DNA of 64,000 bases from Thermococcus celericrescens (lineage in GTDB: Archaea > Methanobacteriota_B > Thermococci > Thermococcales > Thermococcaceae), in the NCBI RefSeq assembly GCF_001484195.1, contig NZ_LLYW01000008.1, forward strand, positions 1 to 64,000, read 5' to 3'. This document shows, piece by piece, positions 25,208-33,742 of the stretch; positions within the stretch are counted from its first letter, which is position 1; each line of letters begins with the position of its first letter. The position numbers were made by a program, and so were the translations under genes. The notes beneath the pieces were generated by a model. The model did not search any database. It saw only the letters and a program-made list of their open reading frames with translations, and was not told the origin of the DNA.

Positions 25208-25224
25208 CCTCTACGACGTAGAGG
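25208..25224. promoter_or_regulatory. 8-bp perfect inverted repeat between box A and start codon
   Basis: CCTCTACG-A-CGTAGAGG is a perfect dyad with a one-base centre. It lies just downstream of box A (CCTTATAAC, about 25199-25207) and just upstream of the GGAGG binding site of the 448-residue gene. It therefore covers the predicted transcription start, the typical position of an archaeal repressor operator. The same dyad could form a short 5' hairpin in RNA. Confidence 0.5.
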
Positions 25225-25236
25225 TTATGGAGGAAC

Positions 25237-26583
25237 ATGGCGGGCAAACTGGCTGTCTCCATCGCCATCTCGGCGTTGCTCTCTTTCCTCGCGTGGATAC
25301 TTCTCCAGCTCAACCACTTCCTCGGAGTCCTCCTCTTTATCTCCGCGGTTATCATACCTCCAGCGGTTTTCAGGGACTACTACAGCAAAAGGCCCCTCCG
25401 GCTGGCACCGTTTTTGATAATCTCGCTCGTCTTGATGGCCATCCTGACGCCCCCGCCCGTGACCAGCCCAAACGTCGAGTTCGGCCTCTACTTTGCTACG
25501 GGCTGCTGGGAGAAAGGGGGAGATACCTGGCCGCTGAGGGGTGGGGAGCTTACCTACTCCTGCAACGGGACGGTTGCGTACTCAACAATCCACGTCAGCG
25601 GGGCTGCTTGGAAGTCCTCAAGGGTCAGACTTCCCCTCCTCGGCCGTTCTGTAACCCTCTATGAACCACGTGGGAAAGCTAATAATGCCTACCGCGAGGC
25701 CACGGAACGCGTCGAATCGGGGGGCTACCTAAGGCTCGTGGAGAACTACGTCACCGACTCCGACATCATAGGCGATGCTCTGTTTGTTAAGGGCGAGGAA
25801 TGCATATATCTGGCCGAAACAAGGATTCTTGGGGGAGGTATCGCCGTTATCTCGGCACGGGGGCCCTGCAGGGGCGTCAAGGGGTTTGCGCTCCGCTGGC
25901 ACGACGATTACCTCTGGAACGCGAGCGAGCCGCCGACTTTCGTAAGGTACCGCTTCAACTGGAGTACAGAGGACGGCATCGGGGTCGGAAGGTTTCTGCC
26001 CTCGGACTGGCCCGGCGAGTGGGTTAAGAACACCTACAAAGCCATAGAAATCGAGCTCAAAGGAACCGGATACGTCAAGCGGATGGAGAGAAAAAGCGGG
26101 GACTGCAGGTGGTCTCTGTGGACGCGGGGAGGGGAATCAATCTACGTTTCCCTCCGGGAAAAAGAAATCATTGTGCTGAGAGGGAAAATGGAAGACGTTG
26201 AAAGGACCGCGAAGGAGCTTCTATGCGGGCTGAAGAACGGCCGGGAAGCTAGAGGGCCGGCGCCTGAGGAGGTGCTCAACGCCGTAATAGGGGAGCTCAA
26301 CGGGAGCTTTGCCATGAAATCCTCAAGAGAACCCACCCTCTGGGCCCTCGCTGGAAAGGAGTTTTTGACATCTGTGGGTGAGAAGAACGTCAGCGTGACC
26401 CTTCTCGTGTACGGGATTCGTGGACAGTGCGACTACGCCCGCTACCTGCTCGACACTTCCGACGGAAGAACGACCTCCATCTGTCTTGAACGCGGAGGGT
26501 ATTTCGTCGCCGTGGCGGTTAAGGGGAGCGTTGAAGACACCAGCTTTGTCCTATCATCAACGGCCAGACCGAAAGGCTCTTAA
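25237..26583 (+). CDS. Uncharacterised membrane-anchored extracellular protein
   Basis: 448 residues. The N-terminus has two or three membrane helices (LAVSIAISALLSFLAWILL, HFLGVLLFISAVIIPPAVF, APFLIISLVLMAIL). The remaining ~370 residues look extracellular, with several cysteines and NGT/NAS/NWS/NGS/NVS glycosylation sequons. I recognise no catalytic motif. The start ATG at 25237 follows GGAGG. An inverted repeat at the transcription start suggests specific repression. Slightly uneven codon use compared with neighbours is possible but unmeasured. Confidence 0.7.
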   Translation: MAGKLAVSIAISALLSFLAWILLQLNHFLGVLLFISAVIIPPAVFRDYYSKRPLRLAPFLIISLVLMAILTPPPVTSPNVEFGLYFATGCWEKGGDTWPLRGGELTYSCNGTVAYSTIHVSGAAWKSSRVRLPLLGRSVTLYEPRGKANNAYREATERVESGGYLRLVENYVTDSDIIGDALFVKGEECIYLAETRILGGGIAVISARGPCRGVKGFALRWHDDYLWNASEPPTFVRYRFNWSTEDGIGVGRFLPSDWPGEWVKNTYKAIEIELKGTGYVKRMERKSGDCRWSLWTRGGESIYVSLREKEIIVLRGKMEDVERTAKELLCGLKNGREARGPAPEEVLNAVIGELNGSFAMKSSREPTLWALAGKEFLTSVGEKNVSVTLLVYGIRGQCDYARYLLDTSDGRTTSICLERGGYFVAVAVKGSVEDTSFVLSSTARPKGS

Positions 26584-26834
26584 ACAATGCGGCGTTCCAT
26601 ACTCCGATGCCCCATGCAATACAGGAGTGATTGTTTTTGGCTGTCCTGAAGGTTCCCTGAATCCCAACGCTAGCCCACAGATTCTCGGGCGGGATTGCTT
26701 TTGGCGGCTTTAAACTGAGGGGGGCTCGTTTTTGGCGAGGCTGATGAGCCTCAGAAGGATTCAGGGTTAGTTCTTACTCTGATTATTCCCTCGTTTTTGG
26801 GACACATTTTTGAATCGTTAGAGGAGGTGTTAGA
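26584..26834 (+). promoter_or_regulatory. trpB2 upstream region with alternative hairpins and TTTTTGG motifs
   Basis: No gene is seen here. A perfect hairpin GAGGCT-GATG-AGCCTC occupies 26737-26752. Its 3' arm can instead pair upstream: CTGAGG (26715-26720) matches CCTCAG (26749-26754), and GGCTC (26723-26727) matches GAGCC (26746-26750), so the structures exclude each other. CGTTTTTGG or a near variant recurs four times (near 26632, 26694, 26728 and 26792). These could be regulatory. No box A near 26800 is obvious. Confidence 0.35.
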
Positions 26835-28160
26835 ATGAAAGCCGTTCTGCCGGATTCCAAGATACCAAAGAGGTGGTACAACATACTGCCAGACCTTCCG
26901 GAACCCCTGGCACCGCCGCTTGACCCGGAAACCGATGAGCCCATGGAACCGGAGAAGTTGCTGAGGATTTTCGCGGAGGAGTTAGTAAAGCAGGAGATGA
27001 GCACCGAGCGCTACATTGAGATTCCGAGGAAGGTCCGTGAGCTCTACGCCAAGATAGGGCGGCCGACACCTCTCTTTAGGGCCACAAACCTCGAGAAAGC
27101 CCTGGGAACTCCGGCAAGGATTTACTTTAAGTACGAGGGTGCAACGGTGACGGGCAGCCACAAGATAAACACCGCCTTGGCCCAGGCCTACTATGCCAAG
27201 GAGCAGGGGATTGAGAAGCTTATAACAGAAACCGGAGCCGGACAGTGGGGAACGGCTTTAAGCCTGGCCGGGGCGCTGCTTGGACTCAAGGCCAGGGTTT
27301 ACATGGCCCGCGCCAGCTACGCCCAGAAGCCCTACAGGAAGACAATAATGCGCCTCTACGGGGCGGAGGTCTATCCAAGCCCGAGCGAAAGGACTGAAAT
27401 CGGGCGGAGATTCCTGAGGGAGGATCCCAACCATCCAGGGGGCCTTGGAATAGCCATCAGCGAGGCCATAGAGGACGTTCTCCGCGATGGGAATGCCCGC
27501 TACGCCCTCGGGAGTGTCTTGAATCACGTCCTCATGCATCAGACCGTCATAGGACTCGAGGCCATGGAGCAGATGAGGGAGTTTGAAGAGCCGGACGTTA
27601 TAATCGGCTGCGTTGGCGGTGGAAGCAACTTCGCCGGCTTGGCATATCCCTTCGTTAAGGAGGTCCTCGAAGGGAAAGCCGACTACAAGTTCATAGCGGT
27701 CGAGCCCAGGGCAGCCCCCACAATGACCAGGGGAGTTTACAGGTACGACTTCGGGGATTCCGGCGGCTACACACCAAAGATGAAGATGCACACCCTCGGT
27801 CACACCTACTACGTGCCCCCGATCCACGCCGGGGGACTGCGCTACCACGGCCTCGCCCCAACGCTCAGCGTCCTCATAAACCACGGAGTAGTCACTCCGG
27901 TGGCCTATCATCAGAACGACGTTTTCCGGGCGGCGGAGCTCTTTACGAGGACCGAAGGAATAATCCCAGCCCCAGAGAGTGCCCACGCAGTAAAAGGAGC
28001 TATAGGCCAGGCCATAAGGGCAAAAGCGGAGGAAAGGGAAGAGGTCATCCTCTTCAATCTCAGCGGGCATGGACTCCTCGACCTCAAGGGATACGAGGAC
28101 TACCTCGATGGAAAACTCGAGGACTACGAACCGGAGCACTTTCCGGCGCTTGGGGGCTGA
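26835..28160 (+). CDS. trpB2: Tryptophan synthase beta subunit, TrpB2 type
   Basis: 441 residues, the longer TrpB2 form, with an N-terminal extension rich in Pro. The PLP lysine is in [19 protein letters not shown] and the phosphate-binding loop is [10 protein letters not shown]. TrpB2 enzymes convert serine and indole (or related nucleophiles) to tryptophan without needing TrpA. No trpA or other trp gene adjoins it here. The ATG at 26835 follows GAGGAGGTG. Its stop lies six bases before the end of the convergent Rpp30 gene. Confidence 0.93.
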   Translation: MKAVLPDSKIPKRWYNILPDLPEPLAPPLDPETDEPMEPEKLLRIFAEELVKQEMSTERYIEIPRKVRELYAKIGRPTPLFRATNLEKALGTPARIYFKYEGATVTGSHKINTALAQAYYAKEQGIEKLITETGAGQWGTALSLAGALLGLKARVYMARASYAQKPYRKTIMRLYGAEVYPSPSERTEIGRRFLREDPNHPGGLGIAISEAIEDVLRDGNARYALGSVLNHVLMHQTVIGLEAMEQMREFEEPDVIIGCVGGGSNFAGLAYPFVKEVLEGKADYKFIAVEPRAAPTMTRGVYRYDFGDSGGYTPKMKMHTLGHTYYVPPIHAGGLRYHGLAPTLSVLINHGVVTPVAYHQNDVFRAAELFTRTEGIIPAPESAHAVKGAIGQAIRAKAEEREEVILFNLSGHGLLDLKGYEDYLDGKLEDYEPEHFPALGG

Positions 28161-28165
28161 GCCCC

Positions 28166-28864
28166 TCAAACTTTTTTCAGAAGCCTCCTCGGATAGAAGT
28201 TCAGGCTCGCCCTCGCCCTTGGGGCGTCCATGCCTATGTTTCTCCCGAGACCCATCAGATCACCGGGTCCGCGAACCTCCCACCTCGTCTCCGCGGAGCT
28301 CGTGATGAACCTCGGCACACCGTATTTGTCCACCAGCTGCCAGGTCTTCGTCATGAAGCGGAGGATCTGAACTCTCTCGTAGGGGCCAGCAGAGAGCAGG
28401 GGCGCGAGGGAGAACCCTATGGCGACTCCCCTCCGGGCGGCCATTCCCGCGAGGGTGTGGTCAAATCCCGGATCCTTTCTCCCGAACCAGGGGCTTATGA
28501 GGGCATCAACACCGTTCTCAATGGCAAGGCGGTTCACCCTCATATCGCCGCCCTGAACGTAGAGGAGGGCACGGAGGTTCCTCTTCTTTACCTCCTTTAT
28601 CAGACCCGGCCTGCTTGTAACGAGCAGGAGGGCGACCTTTTCGTACCTCTCACGGAGGAGCCTGAGCTCATCCTTGAGCTCGCCCCAGTCGGGGGGACCA
28701 TCAAGAACGAGCTTCCTCGTGAAGACGACCTCATCAAACCACTCACTGGCCAGCTCGTAGGCTTCCTCGCTCCTTACGTCCATCTCAACGAAGTGGTCGC
28801 GGGAGAAGGATACCTCCCGCTCCCCATCCTCAAGGGGCGTCCCGACGCTCATTCCTCCAGCCAC
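28166..28864 (-). CDS. rnp3: Ribonuclease P protein component 3 (Rpp30)
   Basis: About 232 residues of the PHP-like Rpp30 family. It includes FVEMDVRSEEAYELASEWFDEVVF near the start, NGVDALISPWFGRKDPGFDH and the C-terminal FITSSAETRWEVRGPGDLMGLG. It pairs with Pop5 to activate the RNase P RNA for tRNA 5' processing. The N-terminus is a little longer than in P. horikoshii. GTG 28864 overlaps the upstream RNA-binding-protein gene by 16 bases; ATG 28852 is an alternative. The two genes are probably one operon. Confidence 0.9.
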   Translation of the reverse strand: MAGGMSVGTPLEDGEREVSFSRDHFVEMDVRSEEAYELASEWFDEVVFTRKLVLDGPPDWGELKDELRLLRERYEKVALLLVTSRPGLIKEVKKRNLRALLYVQGGDMRVNRLAIENGVDALISPWFGRKDPGFDHTLAGMAARRGVAIGFSLAPLLSAGPYERVQILRFMTKTWQLVDKYGVPRFITSSAETRWEVRGPGDLMGLGRNIGMDAPRARASLNFYPRRLLKKV

Positions 28865-29304
28865 TCCCGAACGGCTCTGACGACCGCTTCCTTCCTCATG
28901 GGGAAGGCCTTGACCTTTATCCTGACCTGCACCACGTCCGACCCCTCATCTATTTCCGACTCGCCGAGATACGCTTTCTGCTTGTTGAAGCGGACGTAGA
29001 AGGTTCCCTCCTCATCGACCTTCTCATCAAGGTGGTCCAGGAGGTAGCGCCTGTCCTCCTCGCTCAGCAACTCTTTGAAGTAGTCTATGAACAGCCTAAC
29101 GGCCTTGCTCCGCTTGATTTCGACGTTGACGACTTTGATGGGGTTGCCGAAAAAGCCAGTGGTCTCGTCAATATCAAATAGTATATCATCGTCATCTATG
29201 CCCTCCGGTATGAAGGTCGCTATCGCCTCAAGAACCTTGTCCTCGTCCTCCGTTGCTTGGATGAAGGTTGTGAGCCTGATGTGGTGTGCCCTAAGTTTTG
29301 TCAT
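28849..29304 (-). CDS. Archaeal RNA-binding protein (COG1325-like)
   Basis: 151 residues, starting MTKLRAHHIRLTTFIQATEDEDKV. The pattern of short strands, an acidic DDDDILFDIDET loop and the C-terminal EAVVRAVREWLEE fits the archaeal RNA-binding family next to RNase P or exosome genes. It overlaps rnp3, supporting a role in RNA processing. I chose ATG 29304, after GGTGGGAAAA; upstream in-frame codons are not supported. Box A (GTTTTTAAGCC, about 29333-29344) lies about 30 bp upstream. Confidence 0.78.
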   Translation of the reverse strand: MTKLRAHHIRLTTFIQATEDEDKVLEAIATFIPEGIDDDDILFDIDETTGFFGNPIKVVNVEIKRSKAVRLFIDYFKELLSEEDRRYLLDHLDEKVDEEGTFYVRFNKQKAYLGESEIDEGSDVVQVRIKVKAFPMRKEAVVRAVREWLEE

Positions 29305-29452
29305 TTTTCCCACCGGGAAGGGTTTGGTGAGGGGGCTTAAAAACCATTTCACTGTGTGGTTCTGAGAGAATGGCTTGACTGGTAAGGTGGCATGGGAATG
29401 TTTACGGAAAATCATAGCCCTTTAAGAGGTTTTCCAGGACCCCGTGATGCGC

Positions 29453-31024
29453 TTATCCCCCCACTTCCCTCACCCTCCCCTTCTCCACCAGCACGAGCCT
29501 GTCCACGAGCTTGGTTGTGGACGGCCTGTGGGATATCGCGACCAAGGTTATCCCCCGGGCTTTTATTTCCTCGATTATCTCTGCCTCTACGTCTGGATCA
29601 ACTCCCGAAAGGGCTTCATCCAGGAGTAGAACCTCTGGTTTGCGTATCAGGGCCCTGGCCAGGGCTATCCTCTGCCGCTCTCCCAGGGAGACTTCCCTGT
29701 AACTGGGCCCGATCTTCTCGTCCAGGGGCAGGTTCACCCTCGCCACCTTCACTGCTTCCCTCAGCTCCCCCTCGTCGAACTCTTCCCAGAGGGTTACGTT
29801 CTCCCGAACGGTGCCGGGGAATATGAACTCGTTTGTTTCCACAAGAATTATCTTTCTCCTCAGGTTCCCGAACTCCCTGGCCGGGATGCCGTTAACTAAA
29901 ACTTCCCCTTCATCCGGGAGGTAGTGGCAGGCGATTACGTTCGCGAGGGTCGTCTTGCCGCTTCCGCTCTCCCCTATGATACCGAGGCTATCCCCGCGGA
30001 GTATCTTGAGGTTCACGTTCTTCAGGATGGTGCCGTACGAGACGTTTCTCAGTTCTATACTCTCAACCTGCGTGATGGTTCTCTCCCCAAAGTTTTCCTC
30101 CTCCATGTTGAGGGCCTCATCGATTCTCTTAAGGGCTGGATAGGATTCTGGAACGTGGCCGAGGTCGTTTAAAATTACGACCAGGGGCTCTATGATCTCC
30201 CCTGCCATCATGTAGAACGCCACAAGAGTACCGGTGTCCATCCTCCAGAGGAGCCCGACCAGAATGCTGATCAGGGGCACGAGCCTGTAGAGGGTGTGGT
30301 AGAGATACCTGTACTTCAAAGACGCGAGCACGAGCCCCCTGACCGAGTTGTACCATCTCGTACACTCCTCGTTCAGTTTCCTCATAGCCCCGCTCAAAGA
30401 GTCCGTGTTTTTAATGCTTTTTCTCCCTTCGAGGTTCGTCCTTATCCTCTCAATCAGCATTGAGAACCTGTCCCTCTCCTTAGAGGACACCTTGGCGAGC
30501 TCCCCGACCTGCTTTTTGAAGAGAAGAACGGTCGCTATCAAAAACGGAAGCAGGACGAGGGAGAGTCTTGGACTAAGGAGAAAGAGGGCTATTAGGTAGG
30601 CCCCAAAGCTCACCGCGTTCACAACCAGAGCGGGTATAAGGGCGGCCGAGAGTGAGCTGACGTAGACGACGTTTGAAACCAGGTCGGTGAGGTATTCCCC
30701 GGGAGTTTTCACCCTGAATGTTTCCTCCTTTGCGTGGAGGATCTTCTCGTAAATCCTGCCTATTATCTCCACCTGCATTGCCCTCTTGGATACGTCGAGG
30801 AGGTAGGTAACCACGAAGCTCAGGGCGTTTATCAGGACGAGAAAACCTCCAAGAACTAGTATCCTGCCCGTGTTCGGGCTGTTTATCGTGTCCCTCAGCA
30901 TCAGGGCAAAGCGGACGTTCAGGTACGAGACAATCAAATTCAGGAGAACGATGAGCGCCTGCCTCTTCCTCAGCGTCCTGGAAAGCTCCCAGTACTTGGA
31001 GAACGAGTACCTGAGCACGCCCAT
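29453..31024 (-). CDS. ABC exporter, fused membrane and ATPase domains
   Basis: 524 residues. Six membrane helices fill residues ~15-290, followed by a nucleotide-binding domain with Walker A GESGSGKTT, signature VSLGERQR, Walker B VLLLDEAL and the switch histidine in ISHRPST. This half-transporter architecture is that of MsbA/peptide and lipid exporters, acting as a dimer. Substrate unknown. The ATG at 31024 follows GGAGGT. It lies 340 bp downstream of a secreted-protein gene, with a 14-bp palindrome and box A between them. Export of that neighbour's product is possible but unproven, because the neighbour has its own signal peptide. Confidence 0.87.
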   Translation of the reverse strand: MGVLRYSFSKYWELSRTLRKRQALIVLLNLIVSYLNVRFALMLRDTINSPNTGRILVLGGFLVLINALSFVVTYLLDVSKRAMQVEIIGRIYEKILHAKEETFRVKTPGEYLTDLVSNVVYVSSLSAALIPALVVNAVSFGAYLIALFLLSPRLSLVLLPFLIATVLLFKKQVGELAKVSSKERDRFSMLIERIRTNLEGRKSIKNTDSLSGAMRKLNEECTRWYNSVRGLVLASLKYRYLYHTLYRLVPLISILVGLLWRMDTGTLVAFYMMAGEIIEPLVVILNDLGHVPESYPALKRIDEALNMEEENFGERTITQVESIELRNVSYGTILKNVNLKILRGDSLGIIGESGSGKTTLANVIACHYLPDEGEVLVNGIPAREFGNLRRKIILVETNEFIFPGTVRENVTLWEEFDEGELREAVKVARVNLPLDEKIGPSYREVSLGERQRIALARALIRKPEVLLLDEALSGVDPDVEAEIIEEIKARGITLVAISHRPSTTKLVDRLVLVEKGRVREVGG

Positions 31025-31118
31025 CACAGTACCTCCTTCGCAAGCGGGGGTCTTTTATCCCAGTATCCCAATGCGGATAAATAAACCTTACTAAACAATA
31101 ACCTAATGTTAACAACCT

Positions 31119-31132
31119 TATATCATGATATA
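31119..31132. promoter_or_regulatory. 14-bp perfect palindrome upstream of ABC exporter
   Basis: TATATCATGATATA is a perfect palindrome. It lies about 35-40 bp upstream of the exporter's box A (TTTATTTA on the minus strand, about 31078-31086). A nearby GTTAAC and AT-rich text may extend it. The position suits an activator or an upstream repressor site. Confidence 0.45.
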
Positions 31133-31193
31133 CTCATTCAGAAATGTTTAGTTCCCCCGGCAACTTCAAAAGGTAAGATAAAAACAGCCATAT

Positions 31194-31316
31194 TCACTCC
31201 GGGTCTTCAAGCTTTATTCTCTTGATCCCGACCTGCTCGTAAACTTTATCCAAGCTTTTATTTTGCCGCGTGGAATGCATCGAAGGCGTTTAAGCCTTGC
31301 CCTCTAATGCCACTGG
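31194..31316 (-). pseudogene. Remnant of a VapC-like PIN toxin C-terminus
   Basis: Between the exporter and the secreted-protein gene, minus-strand text reads NAFDAFHAAK then a stop. Shifted by one base it continues SLDKVYEQVGIKRIKLEDPE and ends at TGA 31194-31196. A third short frame (VALEGKA) precedes them. DA-x-HAA followed by S-x-D-x-x-(Y/F)-x-x-(V/I)-G-(I/L)-x-x-(I/L)-x-L is how VapC PIN domains end, here with a deletion of several residues and frameshifts. The N-terminal two thirds are absent, as is a VapB antitoxin. The rest of the 31028-31365 gap holds only the exporter promoter. Confidence 0.5.
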
Positions 31317-31365
31317 ATAACCCTCGCCATCGGTGAGTGCCGAGATTAAGTTAAAAATAGAAAAA

Positions 31366-32412
31366 TCAACGCTCTTTCACGCCCTTAGGATTAACTTCAA
31401 CTTCGAATTTCAGCGTATCAGTTGGGACAATCATCCTGTTGGCAATGTTGAACTTCGCTTGGGCTTCAAAGGACAACCGAGCATTGTTCTGCGCGGAGAC
31501 GATGATAACGCTCGGATTTGCATCGAGGATCACCCCATAAGCGGGTCGCGATAGCCTCCCATTTCCAATCTTCCTTACAAAGTCATAATGGACGAACTCA
31601 ACATCCCTGCCAATCTCACGACTCCTAACCTTCCATCTAAACGTGATACCATCGTTGGTTTCTTCACTAGTCGATGCAGATGCCGAATAACTGAGCAGGT
31701 TCCCGTCCACGCCTATCTGCGAGGTGTACGAGTAGTATCTTTTGGGCCCCCCGTCCGTTTGGGGGAGCCACTTGCTTATCCATACCTCCGAAAGGGGTAT
31801 CTCGGCGGGAACACTGACATCAACGGTCATTTCATCAACAGCTATATCATGTCTCTTGGGTTTAGCAACCTGATGAATCTCCACTAGGTAGTAAATCATT
31901 CCAGAGGCAGTGGGAACATAGCTGAACTCCGCAGTTACCCCCATCTCCATTGTCGTCCCGATAGAAGCCTTTTTCCATGTGATCGCACCGATGTCGATCC
32001 AATTCCTAGTTCGTCCCAGCATCGATACTTCTCTAAATGTTGGCCTCTGCGAGAAGTGCTTAGCATTTTTGATAAAGTCCCTTAGGGCAGCCTCCTTTTT
32101 TACGGGCCCTTCAACAATGTAGTAATACACCCTACCGTCGGGATTCTCGTACACTCCAAGGAACGTTATTCGGGATAATTCGTGGTCGAGAACTATTCTT
32201 AGGGTTATGTTTTTGTGTTCAAGCTCTGCCAAGGCTTTCACCGCATCCCCGCCATAGAAGTACATCGTTTTTCCCAGTGATGACGGGGGGAGCTTGATGT
32301 CTAACGTATCGTTGGATTCTGTGGGCTTGATCATTGGGGGGCTTGTTTCAGCTGCCGCTATTCCTACCATCAGCAGTCCCAACAGGACTGCGAACAATGG
32401 CTTCCACTTCAC
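31366..32412 (-). CDS. Secreted protein A with the shared leader
   Basis: 348 residues. A signal peptide (start KWKPLFAVLLGLLMVGIAAA, cleavage near AAA|ETS) is followed by a beta-rich body with no recognised domain. The body contains repeated polar-aromatic stretches (VYYYIVEG, RYYSYTSQIG). It is probably exported and either released or loosely cell-bound. The start is GTG 32412, five bases after GAGGTGA. Its upstream DNA shares an element with two other secreted genes in this window, and its signal-peptide DNA is nearly identical to that of the gene at 41361-42383, although the bodies differ. AT content looks higher than in core genes, suggesting acquisition. Confidence 0.75.
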   Translation of the reverse strand: MKWKPLFAVLLGLLMVGIAAAETSPPMIKPTESNDTLDIKLPPSSLGKTMYFYGGDAVKALAELEHKNITLRIVLDHELSRITFLGVYENPDGRVYYYIVEGPVKKEAALRDFIKNAKHFSQRPTFREVSMLGRTRNWIDIGAITWKKASIGTTMEMGVTAEFSYVPTASGMIYYLVEIHQVAKPKRHDIAVDEMTVDVSVPAEIPLSEVWISKWLPQTDGGPKRYYSYTSQIGVDGNLLSYSASASTSEETNDGITFRWKVRSREIGRDVEFVHYDFVRKIGNGRLSRPAYGVILDANPSVIIVSAQNNARLSFEAQAKFNIANRMIVPTDTLKFEVEVNPKGVKER

Positions 32413-32493
32413 GAGGTTCACCTCTTTGCAGTTTTTGCATTATTTATTAATCAACCCATCCCCATAAATTTTTCTCTCTGCTTAACATAAGAA

Positions 32494-32580
32494 CTCTTTC
32501 TTTGTTTTTCGAGTATTAATTCGTTCCGAGTTGCATTTTTGGTTTAGAACGAATCAAAAGAAGATCAGGTAAAAGAGTTG
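32494..32580 (-). promoter_or_regulatory. Shared promoter/upstream element, copy A
   Basis: On the plus strand the block CAAAAGAAGATCAGGTAAAAGA (split here as CAAAAGAAG + ATCAGGTAAAAGA, about 32555-32576) lies about 35 bp upstream of a box-A-like AATTAATACTCG (minus strand, near 32510-32521) and a T/C-rich tract. The same order and spacing recur at 42465-42549 and 49564-49650 ahead of the other two secreted genes. The position upstream of box A suggests an activator site. The remaining DNA to 32680 shows no gene. Confidence 0.6.
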
Positions 32581-32680
32581 CTCGGAAATGCAAAAGTTGA
32601 ACCATGGAAGCAGAGACGTATTTCAATGGAGCTTTAAGCTACTACCACTAAGAATTTAGAATTAAAGTAAGGGGGAGAGA

Positions 32681-33265
32681 TCACTTACCCCTACCCTGGT
32701 GGGCCCTTATGCTGGGCCTGACCTTCTCAGCGCCCTTACCCCTGTTGAGTAGGCCGCGGCTTCTCTTACCAGCGCTGGTCAGACCGCGGAAGACCCTGCC
32801 CTTGTGGGCCTTGCCGGCTATCCACGCTATCTTCGGATCGCTCTTGATGACCGGGTGGTGCGGGTCGACCATTATGACCTCAAACCACCTGTACATTCCG
32901 TCCTCGCCAACCCAGTAGCTGTTGAGAACCTCGAGGTTCGGGAACTTGCGAGCGGCCTTCTCCTCGGCGATCCACTGGAGGCTCTTCTTCGGGCTGTACT
33001 TGACCTGACCCATCTTGCTCGGCTTCCTTCCGCCCTTCCACCTGGGCCTCTTCCTTCCGCCCTTCCTGACGCGGACGCGAACGATAACGTAGCCCTGCTT
33101 GGCCTGATAGCCGAGCGAGCGGGCGCGGTCGAGCCTGGTCGGCCTCTCGGCGCGGACGACGACTGGCTCCCTCCTCCACTTGATCATCCTAACCTTGAGA
33201 AGGTCCCCAACGTAGCTCTTCTTCGGGCTCTTCCAGGCTTCCCTAATGTACTTGTACATGCTCAT
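32681..33265 (-). CDS. rpl15e: 50S ribosomal protein L15e
   Basis: 194 residues, highly basic, with the eL15 pattern: [58 protein letters not shown] and the C-terminal [21 protein letters not shown]. It binds 23S rRNA in the large subunit. I chose ATG 33265, which follows GAGGTGAACGAG; the GTG at 33274 overlaps that site. The gene is an island of core sequence between AT-rich accessory genes. Its leader folds into hairpins. Confidence 0.97.
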   Translation of the reverse strand: MSMYKYIREAWKSPKKSYVGDLLKVRMIKWRREPVVVRAERPTRLDRARSLGYQAKQGYVIVRVRVRKGGRKRPRWKGGRKPSKMGQVKYSPKKSLQWIAEEKAARKFPNLEVLNSYWVGEDGMYRWFEVIMVDPHHPVIKSDPKIAWIAGKAHKGRVFRGLTSAGKRSRGLLNRGKGAEKVRPSIRAHQGRGK

Positions 33266-33286
33266 CTCGTTCACCTCTTCCCTGTT

Positions 33287-33328
33287 TGTGGTTCTCCCTT
33301 ACGGGAACATCCCGCGGGTTTGCCCCGC
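33287..33328 (-). promoter_or_regulatory. Structured 5' leader of rpl15e
   Basis: With box A at CCTTAAAAAC (minus strand, about 33355-33364), transcription should begin near 33335. The leader then contains a hairpin GCGGG-loop-CCCGC (33314-33328) and an adjacent imperfect hairpin (GTTC/CCC against GGG/GAAC, about 33291-33308) before the GAGGTGA binding site. Ribosomal-protein leaders often fold to mimic the rRNA target and allow feedback; that role is inference here. Confidence 0.4.
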
Positions 33329-33586
33329 CTAGTCGGTCGAGGTTCGAGGTTGAGTTTTTAAGGGTTGCGGAGGAATAGCCACAATGATCAGACAGAGGCT
33401 AAAGCTCTTCCTAACTTTCTTGATCGTCTACCCCTCTTAGGACGCCTATGTGTTAGTTTATCCCACTATCGGACGCTGGAGCAGGAACGTTACCTGCTAT
33501 CCCCTTAAACTGCCACTAAAACTCCCATCACTTCGAGTACTTCATCGTGAGGGGGGACCGTCTCGCATTCAGTCTTTCATGAGTTT

Positions 33587-33742
33587 ATGAGGATAATCTA
33601 CTGGGCTGGATTTGCAGGTAGCTTCTGGCTCCCTGCACTTTACTTCATCCTTAAGAGCGAAGAAATGGCAAAAAGACTTGCTATAAAATCTATGTTACAC
33701 CATAAGATAAAAACAATTACAGTGAAAACAAAACCGGGCTAA
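33587..33742 (+). CDS. Possible 51-residue single-helix membrane peptide
   Basis: An open frame begins MRIIYWAGFAGSFWLPALYF, a clear hydrophobic helix, followed by a basic tail (MAKRLAIKSMLHHKIK...). No ribosome binding site or promoter is evident, and its stop overlaps the end of the convergent 166-residue gene. It may be the degraded end of a membrane-protein gene. The interval 33366-33586 shows nothing else I can support. Confidence 0.28.
   Translation: MRIIYWAGFAGSFWLPALYFILKSEEMAKRLAIKSMLHHKIKTITVKTKPG

Noticed and set aside
29392..29826. 144-codon plus-strand frame opposite the ABC exporter
   Set aside because: Pro/Ser/Arg-rich low-complexity antisense of the ATPase domain.
32681..33361. 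Overlapping plus-strand frames opposite rpl15e
   Set aside because: Shadows of a strongly codon-biased ribosomal gene.
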